This document shows, one piece after another, positions 55,362-62,402 of a DNA stretch of 64,000 bases (the stretch's first letter is position 1; the number at the start of each line of letters is the position of its first letter). This DNA is from JASGTU01 sp963821815 (lineage in GTDB: Bacteria; Chloroflexota; Anaerolineae; Caldilineales; Caldilineaceae), in the NCBI GenBank assembly GCA_963821815.1, contig CAWGFG010000006.1, positions 1,178,001 through 1,242,000 on the forward strand, given 5' to 3'. The notes beneath the pieces are model-generated. The model did no database searches. It had not been told where the DNA came from and was given only the letters and a program-made list of their open reading frames with translations. Position numbers and translations under genes: made by a program.

Positions 55362-57050
55362 TTGTACGCACAGAGAATTGAGCGCATCTTGATTTCAGAG
55401 CCCTCCGACTCGTCTACTTTGATACAGATTGATATCGAAGCTGGTAACCCGTTGCGTCGTATCTGGCGTTACGTAGGCTACGACGAGCCAAACTACACAT
55501 ATACCGAGAATGGTCGTGAACTGCTTGCCAAACTGGCGAACCTAGTCGACGGTCCATATCATGTCCGCTGTCATTTCTTACTCTGCTCCGGCGACGGTAC
55601 GCCGTCACTTAAGTGGGGCTCCTCCAACGCGTATACAGAAGACGAAGCCAACCAACCGGTCTATTCCTGGTCGATCATCGACAGGATTCTCGACAGTTAT
55701 GTCGAGTTGGGCTTCGTGCCGTTCATCGAATTGGGCTTCACGCCGGAAGCGCTGTCTACTGCGCCGCCTGAAACCGTCTACGACGATCCGAGATATGGCG
55801 GTTGGCGTTACCCGCCAAAGGATTACGGGCGCTGGCTAGAGCTCGTGCGTGAACTCGCTGCCCACTGCCGAGAACGGTACGGCCTTGCGGAAGTCAGCAG
55901 CTGGCACTGGGAACTGTGGAACGAACCCGACATCTTCTACTGGGCAGGCACGGTGGAGCAGTACTGCCGGCTATACGACTATACCGTAGCGGGTCTGCTA
56001 TCAGAATTGCCGCAAGCCAGAGTAGGCGGTCCAGCCACGACTTCCAGTGTATCTCGACCGGAATCCAATGAATTCTTGCGTACGTTCTTGGCCCACGTTA
56101 CTAGGGGTAAGAATCACCTGACCGGCGAGACCGGTACGCGCATCGATTTCATCAGCTATCATGCCAAGGGCGGTTCTTTTCAACGCAATCCGAACGCCGA
56201 AAAAGAAACGCCGACGATCGGCGGACTAATAGCCAACGTCAGAGCTGGGCTGGAGGTCATTGACCAGTTCCCCGAGTTGCGTGGCATGCAGATTATTCTG
56301 TCCGAGTGTGACCCAGACGGTTGGGCTGCCGGCACCGTTAGCGACAATCCGAATTTGTTCTATCGGAACTCAGAGTACTACGCCAGCTATGTGGCGGCGA
56401 CCGTGTGCGAGCTGCTGGATCTGCAAAGCGAGTCCGGGAACACCATTTTGGGTATGCTGACCTGGGCATTTCTCTTCGAAAACCGAGACTGCTTCGAGGG
56501 GTTTCGGACGCTCAGCACGAACGGTATCGACAAGCCTGTATTGAACGTGTTTCGTATGTTAGCCACTCTTGGTCGCATTCGCCTACCGCTATCGTGCATA
56601 AAGAGTAGCGACTCGGATGCATTGGACCCATCAGATCAACACAAGCAGCCAATTATCGCCGGCATAGCGACCCAACATCAATCAGATTCGTTGGTTACGC
56701 TGCTATACAGTCACCATGACGACTGGGATGTAACTGCGGCTACCGATGCGACGATCAGAGTGACAGGAACGCTGCCCGACCAGCCATATAGCGTCTTCCG
56801 TACGCAAGTTTCAGAGACCAGTGCGAATTCGTATACCGCCTGGAAGAAAATGGGAAGTCCGAAACGGCCGAATAACATGCAAATGGCGCATCTGGTAGCC
56901 GCATCAAGACTTCACGTTGAACCGCTTGGCGTGATTCAAGCCCAGGGAAACACGATGGAATTTGGCATCAGTCTGCCATCGCACGCAGTCGTTCTGCTAT
57001 GGTTCATACCAGTCAGTACCCTCTCCGTAGTTGAGCTGGAACAATCGTAG
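55362..57050 (+). CDS. GH39 beta-xylosidase-like glycosidase
   Basis: 562 residues, cytoplasmic. GH39 layout with acid/base Glu188 in WHWELWNEPDIFYW and nucleophile Glu315 in IILSECDPDGW, followed by a C-terminal beta-sandwich. GH39 contains beta-xylosidases and alpha-L-iduronidases; the bacterial type next to arabinofuranosidases is normally a beta-xylosidase releasing xylose from xylo-oligosaccharides. The frame opens with TTG 55362, with no ATG or strong ribosome-binding site nearby, so the start is uncertain. It is 21 bp after the GH51 gene, in the same operon. Confidence 0.9.
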   Translation: MYAQRIERILISEPSDSSTLIQIDIEAGNPLRRIWRYVGYDEPNYTYTENGRELLAKLANLVDGPYHVRCHFLLCSGDGTPSLKWGSSNAYTEDEANQPVYSWSIIDRILDSYVELGFVPFIELGFTPEALSTAPPETVYDDPRYGGWRYPPKDYGRWLELVRELAAHCRERYGLAEVSSWHWELWNEPDIFYWAGTVEQYCRLYDYTVAGLLSELPQARVGGPATTSSVSRPESNEFLRTFLAHVTRGKNHLTGETGTRIDFISYHAKGGSFQRNPNAEKETPTIGGLIANVRAGLEVIDQFPELRGMQIILSECDPDGWAAGTVSDNPNLFYRNSEYYASYVAATVCELLDLQSESGNTILGMLTWAFLFENRDCFEGFRTLSTNGIDKPVLNVFRMLATLGRIRLPLSCIKSSDSDALDPSDQHKQPIIAGIATQHQSDSLVTLLYSHHDDWDVTAATDATIRVTGTLPDQPYSVFRTQVSETSANSYTAWKKMGSPKRPNNMQMAHLVAASRLHVEPLGVIQAQGNTMEFGISLPSHAVVLLWFIPVSTLSVVELEQS

Positions 57051-57167
57051 ACGCTCTGTTATAGGCCGTTGTCTGAACGAATAGATATACTTTTATACAG
57101 CCCAAACTCACCATCAGCCTAGCGAGCAATTGCTTCGCCATACGCAAGTATCAAGTAAGGTGCCATT

Positions 57168-58670
57168 ATGTCAACAAATACAGCAAAGATATATCTAGAC
57201 AGCAATCGAACAATCGCGCCTATCTCGCCTTGGCTATTCGGCGGATTTGTCGAGCACATGGGCCGTTGCGTATACGAAGGTATCTACGATCCCGAATCCC
57301 CGCGCGCGGACGAGAGCGGATTGCGCACGGACGTGATGGACGCTTTGCGAGAGCAGCAGTACTCCATCATCCGCTACCCCGGCGGCAACTTCTTAAGCGG
57401 CTATGACTGGCTGGATGGTGTGGGACCAAAAGAGAAACGACCACGAAGACGGGATCTGGCTTGGCAGTCGATCGAAACGAATCAGTTTGGCACCAATGAA
57501 TTTATGGAATTCTGTGAAAAAATCAATGCCGATCCGATGCTGAGCGTCAATATGGGCACTGGCACCATACAGAGCGCATCCGATCTGGTCGAATACTGCA
57601 ACGCACCGGTGGGAACATACTGGTCCGACCTGCGCGCCGAGCACGGTCACCGCGATCCCTATGATGTGAGGGTATGGTGTGTGGGGAATGAGATGGACGG
57701 CCCTTGGCAGATCGGCCATCTGGACATGCACGAGTATGCCAAGAAGGCGTTGGAAGCGGCCAAAATGATGAAGTGGCAGGACCCGTCCATAAAGACAGTG
57801 CTCTGCGGCTCATCCAACAACAAGATGCCTACGTTCCCCGAGTGGGACCGCGTGTCGTTGGAGCGCTGCTGGGATCACGTCGACTATCATTCCATCCATT
57901 ATTATGCCAACAACAACGACGGTGATACGACTAGCTACCTTGCGATCGCGCAGGAGTTGGAAGATTATGTTGACTCGGTCGCAGCGACACTTCGTTATGT
58001 GAAGTCAAAGAACCGAAGCAAGCACGATGTGCATCTCTCTTGGGATGAATGGCAGGTCTGGTATCAGACCGCCCCGATGCAAGGCGACTGGACTGAAGCG
58101 CCGCACCTGGCGGAGGAAATCTATACGCTGGAGGATGCGCTGGTTGTAGCACAGTGGCTCAATGTCTTTTTGCGCAAATGTGATGTCCTGAAGATATGCT
58201 GTGTGGCGCAAATTGTGAATATCATTTCTTGGCTACAGACAAAGAATGATGATCTACTCAAACAAGGCTCCTTCTATCCGTTTAAGCTAGTTAGTACCAC
58301 AGCGAAAGGCGAATCGCTAGATGTTCTTGTGGATGCGCCAGTCATCGACACGCCGAAATACGGCGCGGTATCCATGTTGGACGTCTCGTCCAGCTACGAC
58401 GCAGAATCCGAGACAACCGCCGTCTACATTGTCAATCGCAGCCAAACGGATAGCATTGTCGCGGACTTGGTCTGGCAGACCGGAACGCCGCTGTCGTACT
58501 CAGAAGCGTGGCAGTTGACCGGAAGCGGACCGAAGGACGCGAATAGCTGGGAAGAACCGAATCGAATCACGACGCAATCTATTGCAACGCCAAAGGTCGA
58601 GGACGGGCAAGCGACCGTTCAATTGCCGCCGCTCTCGTACACGGTATTAGTGGGTTCCACTACTGCGTAG
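57168..58670 (+). CDS. GH51 alpha-L-arabinofuranosidase (copy 3)
   Basis: 500 residues, cytoplasmic. FVEHMGRCVYEGIYDPESP, RYPGGNFLSGYDWLDGVGP, acid/base Glu175 in WCVGNEMDGPW and nucleophile Glu294 in LSWDEWQVWY. It is related to copy 1 by motif and architecture and differs from copy 2. It probably completes removal of arabinofuranosyl side groups. It follows the GH39 gene by 117 bp on the same strand. Confidence 0.95.
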   Translation: MSTNTAKIYLDSNRTIAPISPWLFGGFVEHMGRCVYEGIYDPESPRADESGLRTDVMDALREQQYSIIRYPGGNFLSGYDWLDGVGPKEKRPRRRDLAWQSIETNQFGTNEFMEFCEKINADPMLSVNMGTGTIQSASDLVEYCNAPVGTYWSDLRAEHGHRDPYDVRVWCVGNEMDGPWQIGHLDMHEYAKKALEAAKMMKWQDPSIKTVLCGSSNNKMPTFPEWDRVSLERCWDHVDYHSIHYYANNNDGDTTSYLAIAQELEDYVDSVAATLRYVKSKNRSKHDVHLSWDEWQVWYQTAPMQGDWTEAPHLAEEIYTLEDALVVAQWLNVFLRKCDVLKICCVAQIVNIISWLQTKNDDLLKQGSFYPFKLVSTTAKGESLDVLVDAPVIDTPKYGAVSMLDVSSSYDAESETTAVYIVNRSQTDSIVADLVWQTGTPLSYSEAWQLTGSGPKDANSWEEPNRITTQSIATPKVEDGQATVQLPPLSYTVLVGSTTA

Positions 58671-59111
58671 CAGTCTGAGCACGGCGAGCGCCCAATTCCA
58701 GGCACGAATGGATATACAGTTTAGTGACAAGTAGTCCGGCGCGCATCAGGCTACACAGAATCCATATAAGGTAGTTCATAATTGAACGCGTCATATATAG
58801 TATGGACCATCGGTGCTAGTACTACGCGCCGACTGGCAACTGTCGTCGGCGAAGACCATCTATCAGCGCCTCACGTTAGTACTTTTCATTTCAATAACCC
58901 GTCGCTGTATGTCCGCTTCTACCGGCGTTCAGCAGCTTACCGAGCAGAATAGGCAGATACAGCATGGTATCTGCGTCACTAACCTGAGCCTCGTCCATTC
59001 CTGGGAAATCCATCTCGTACTGCATAACTGAATCCAGTACTTCGTATTAGGTTGACCAATGAATTCACTGCCTTTGTACACATCATCAATCCTGGCGAGG
59101 AGCCGATTGCG
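58671..59111. other. Intergenic region, 441 bp, before the GH127 gene
   Basis: No gene or clear promoter was seen. The open frame of the GH127 gene extends back to 59052, but ATG 59112 with GAGGAG (59097-59102) is the better start. Confidence 0.45.
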
Positions 59112-59690
59112 ATGAACGATGAGAAGCATACGAATTCAGCGACTTGGCGGCTATCGCCAGTCGACTTTGCCAACGTTACCTTCCGCGACACGTTCTGGGC
59201 GCCACGACAGGAGACGAATCGTCGCGTCACCATACCTCATATGTATGAGAAGTTAGTGGAGACAGACCGTATTCGCGCTTTCACGCTGGATTTTGAGCGT
59301 GAACTACCGGCGCCGGTCACGCAGATATTCGGCGATTCCGATGTTGCTAAGTGGTTAGAAGCCGCCTCTTATTCGCTGATCAATCAACCTAACCAGGAAA
59401 TCGCTCAGCTTATCGACGAAGTAGCCGATCTGATTATCAGCACACAGCAGCCGGACGGATATCTAAACACGCACTTCATTGCGATTCAACCGGCGATGCG
59501 CTGGAAAAACCTCCGCGACTGGCACGAAATGTACTGCGCCGGTCACCTGATGGAAGCAGCTGTTGCGCATCATCAAGCCACGGGCGATCCTAAGTTACTC
59601 GATGCTCTCGCGCTACGCCGACCACATCAATGCTACATTCGGCGCCGAACCGGGCAAGAAACGAGGCTACGGCGGGCATCCCGAAATTGA
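59112..59690 (+). CDS. GH127 beta-L-arabinofuranosidase, N-terminal part before frameshift
   Basis: The N-terminal (alpha/alpha)6-barrel start of GH127 (DUF1680): VDFANVTFRDTFWAPRQETNR, GDSDVAKWLEAASYSL, ADLIISTQQPDGYLNTHF and WHEMYCAGHLMEAAVAHHQATG. After KLLDAL at about 59605 the frame changes and the remaining 25 or so codons are nonsense ending at 59690. The protein continues in the +1 frame from 59602. A single base is missing around 59603-59610. Sequencing error or true mutation cannot be told apart here. Confidence 0.85.
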   Translation: MNDEKHTNSATWRLSPVDFANVTFRDTFWAPRQETNRRVTIPHMYEKLVETDRIRAFTLDFERELPAPVTQIFGDSDVAKWLEAASYSLINQPNQEIAQLIDEVADLIISTQQPDGYLNTHFIAIQPAMRWKNLRDWHEMYCAGHLMEAAVAHHQATGDPKLLDALALRRPHQCYIRRRTGQETRLRRASRN

Positions 59691-61038
59691 ACTGGCCCTT
59701 GTTCGCTTATACCGAGAGACAGGTGAACGAAGATTCCTCGAGTTGAGTAAATATTTACTGGAGGAGCGCGGGCAACCGAATCCGAACTACTATGATGTCG
59801 AAGCACGTGAACGAGGCGAGAACCCAGACGATTTCTGGGCGGATACGTATGAGTACTGTCAAGCGCACGCCCCGATCCGTGAGCAGGATAAGGTTGTGGG
59901 GCATGCCGTGCGCTGCATGTACTTGATGTCCGGCGTGGCTGATTTAGCCAATGAGTACGATGATCCGACACTGTACGGCACTTGTGTAGACCTGTGGCAC
60001 AACCTCGTGCACCAACGTATGTACGTCACCGGCGGTATTGGACCCTCCAAGGCTAATGAGGGCTTTACATTCGACTATGATCTGCCGGACGTGACCGCCT
60101 ACGCCGAGACATGCGCCGCCATTGCGCTGATCATGTGGAATCACCGCCTGCTGCAGTTCGCCGGTGACGGCAAGTATGCTGACATCATCGAGCTTACGCT
60201 CTACAACGGATTCATCAGCGGCGTTTCGCTGGAGGGCAAAGACTTCTTCTACGTGAATCCGCTGGCTAGCACAGGTGACCATCACCGCACGGAATGGTTT
60301 GCGTGTCCATGTTGCCCGCCCAATCTCAGCAGAATTCTGCAAAGCATGGGCAACTACTACTATTCGACAGGCCAATCGGATCTGTGGGTCCACCAGTATT
60401 CGCAGAATGAAGCTGAACTCGAGGTTGATGGGCAGACTGTTTCGTTGACGGTTAAAACGAACTATCCCTGTGGCGGGCAGATTGTCATGCAGATGCAGCC
60501 CGAGGCAAGCCAGGACTTCGCCCTGCATCTGCGGATTCCCGGATGGTGCCGGCAATGGCAAGTGAACGTGAACGACATCCCAGTGGACGACCTCAGCGTG
60601 GAGAATGGTTATATCTCAATCGAGCGTACATGGCAGCCCGACGATACAGTGACGCTGCTTCTTGAGATGCCGGTACAGGCTGTATACGCCAACCCCAATG
60701 TTCAACAACTGCTCGGGCGCACAGCAATCATGCGCGGACCGATTGTCTATTGCATGGAGAGCGCGGACAATCGCATACCTCTTGAGCGGATATCGCTCGA
60801 TGCCGAAGCCATCGCATCCTGCCAAGTCGAATTCCAGCCTGAATTGCTTGGCGGCATCGCAGTCATTCAAGGCGAAGCGTTGGTCGTCGACGATCAGAAT
60901 TGGGACGAATCCACGCTCTATCGCCGCGACAATGCACCAACGCAGAAGACAACGCCGTTCACAGCCATTCCGTATGCTGTGTGGGACAATCGCGAGCCAG
61001 GAGTAATGCGCGTCTGGTTCCGAAGCGACGCCACGTAG
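59602..61038 (+). CDS. GH127 beta-L-arabinofuranosidase, C-terminal part after frameshift
   Basis: About 478 residues continuing the GH127 enzyme: RYADHINATFG joins the N-terminal part. The catalytic centre is intact: the probable acid/base Glu in KANEGFTFDYDLP, zinc ligands Glu and Cys in AETCA (codons 60106-60114) and the CPCC cluster (60304-60315), of which one Cys is the nucleophile in the family (HypBA1 Cys417). C-terminal beta domains follow. GH127 cleaves beta-L-arabinofuranosides, as in hydroxyproline-rich plant glycoproteins. If the frameshift is real, the enzyme is inactive. Confidence 0.87.
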   Translation: MLSRYADHINATFGAEPGKKRGYGGHPEIELALVRLYRETGERRFLELSKYLLEERGQPNPNYYDVEARERGENPDDFWADTYEYCQAHAPIREQDKVVGHAVRCMYLMSGVADLANEYDDPTLYGTCVDLWHNLVHQRMYVTGGIGPSKANEGFTFDYDLPDVTAYAETCAAIALIMWNHRLLQFAGDGKYADIIELTLYNGFISGVSLEGKDFFYVNPLASTGDHHRTEWFACPCCPPNLSRILQSMGNYYYSTGQSDLWVHQYSQNEAELEVDGQTVSLTVKTNYPCGGQIVMQMQPEASQDFALHLRIPGWCRQWQVNVNDIPVDDLSVENGYISIERTWQPDDTVTLLLEMPVQAVYANPNVQQLLGRTAIMRGPIVYCMESADNRIPLERISLDAEAIASCQVEFQPELLGGIAVIQGEALVVDDQNWDESTLYRRDNAPTQKTTPFTAIPYAVWDNREPGVMRVWFRSDAT

Positions 61039-61067
61039 GCGCAACATTGCTGGATAGCACGTTTCAC

Positions 61068-61100
61068 TACCATCCTCATCGTAACGAGGATGGTACTTTT
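61068..61100 (+). terminator. Rho-independent terminator after GH127
   Basis: TACCATCCTC (61068-61077) pairs exactly with GAGGATGGTA (61086-61095), 8-nt loop, followed by CTTTT. It lies 29 bp after the GH127 stop and marks the end of the glycosidase operon. Confidence 0.85.
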
Positions 61101-61205
61101 AAGTTCGGACCAACTATAATTTAGCGCTAACCGGTCAAGTGTCAATTCGCGCCCTGTTTCGCACACCTGTTTCATCGGATCCACAAGAAAGCAAAAGTTT
61201 CGAAA

Positions 61206-61233
61206 TTGACATCGTGATGTTACCTGGTACAAT
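61206..61233 (+). promoter_or_regulatory. Consensus sigma-70 promoter of the LacI copy 2 gene
   Basis: TTGACA at 61206-61211, 16-bp spacer, TACAAT at 61228-61233. Expected start of transcription about 61240, which falls within the operator repeats just downstream. Distance to the GTG start codon is about 90 bp. Confidence 0.8.
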
Positions 61234-61236
61234 GCT

Positions 61237-61260
61237 GGTATCGATACCGGTAACGATACC
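61237..61260 (+). promoter_or_regulatory. Tandem LacI-type operators over the transcription start
   Basis: Two adjacent 12-bp elements: GGTATCGATACC (61237-61248, perfect palindrome) and GGTAACGATACC (61249-61260, one mismatch from a palindrome). Both have the central CG typical of LacI/PurR-family operators. They cover the predicted transcription start, which implies repression, probably autoregulation by the gene at 61331. Confidence 0.75.
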
Positions 61261-61330
61261 GCAACTCTTCGTGGTCATCGTTGCAGGTCCGACGCTATGA
61301 TTCCCTTTCTAATACGAAATGTAAAATCCA

Positions 61331-62356
61331 GTGCATCGACCAGGAAGTCGAGTCAATATACGTGATGTAGCACGGGAAGCCGGCGTTTCAGTTTCCACGG
61401 TCTCGCGCGTTCTCAATGGCAAAGACGACGTCGCAAAGGAAACTGCGACCAATGTCCGACGCGTCATTGATGAGCTTGGATATGCTTCGGATATCGCAGC
61501 GCGCAGTCTGCGCACTCGCACGACGAACGTTCTGGGTCTCATCGTGCCCTACCTATGGCATCCGTTCACGTCCATGGTCATTAAGGGAGTCAACGACGTT
61601 ACGCAGGAGAAAGGCTACGATCTCTTGGGCTATGCGAGCGCTGCGCAGGCGGAAGATTCCATGGCAGATCGGGAGCAGCGGCTTGTGGCGCAACTAAACG
61701 GCACCGTCACCGACGGCATCGTCGTAGTTACGCCCAAGGCATCCACATTTCTCACGACATTTCCGATTGTTGCGGTTGACCCGCAACAACAAAGCACGAA
61801 GTTTCCTGCAGTGTTGTCTACGAATCATCAAGGCGTGCATGAGGCCATGAAGTACCTATTAGGTCTTGGCCACAGGCGAATCGGTTTCATTGGCGGGCGT
61901 CCCGATTTGCTGAGTGCGCAACGCCGGCTGGACGGCTATGTGGATGCGTTAGCAAAGGCTGGTCTATGCATTGATCCGACGCTCATCCTAGAAGGCAACT
62001 ATACGCGAGAATCAGGCGTGATCTGTGCGCATCGGCTCTTTTGCCTGCCCAACGCGCCCACAGCAATCATGGCATCTAGCGATGAAACAGCCTTCGGTGT
62101 CTACGATGCCGCTAGCGAACGCCAGATATCTATCCCCAACGATCTTTCAGTGATTGGTTTCGACAACACCACTGAGAGCGCCTCCATGAATCCCCCCTTG
62201 ACCACAGTCGATCAATCTGCAGAAGAGATGGGAAGAATGGCGGCCAATATAGTGTTGCAGCTCATCCATGGAGCGTCGTGGGAGTTGCAGTACTCCAAAG
62301 TCCCAACAAAACTGGTGATACGCCAGTCGTGTAGGGCAGTTCGTCCCGAGTCGTAA
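61331..62356 (+). CDS. LacI-family transcriptional regulator (copy 2)
   Basis: 341 residues from GTG 61331 (no clear ribosome-binding site). The N-terminal helix-turn-helix reads NIRDVAREAGVSVSTVSRVLNG with the hinge VIDELGYASDIAARSL; a periplasmic-binding-protein-like sensor domain follows with NVLGLIVPYLWHPF, DGIVVVTPK, HRRIGFIGGRPD and DLSVIGFDNTTESASMNPPLTTVDQ. It has its own promoter with tandem operators and precedes a second binding-protein gene by 46 bp, so it likely controls both itself and that gene, and perhaps the glycosidase operon. Confidence 0.94.
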   Translation: MHRPGSRVNIRDVAREAGVSVSTVSRVLNGKDDVAKETATNVRRVIDELGYASDIAARSLRTRTTNVLGLIVPYLWHPFTSMVIKGVNDVTQEKGYDLLGYASAAQAEDSMADREQRLVAQLNGTVTDGIVVVTPKASTFLTTFPIVAVDPQQQSTKFPAVLSTNHQGVHEAMKYLLGLGHRRIGFIGGRPDLLSAQRRLDGYVDALAKAGLCIDPTLILEGNYTRESGVICAHRLFCLPNAPTAIMASSDETAFGVYDAASERQISIPNDLSVIGFDNTTESASMNPPLTTVDQSAEEMGRMAANIVLQLIHGASWELQYSKVPTKLVIRQSCRAVRPES

Positions 62357-62402
62357 GGTTATTCGAGTAGTCAATCAAACTAATTCCACTAAGGAGGCAA
62401 GA

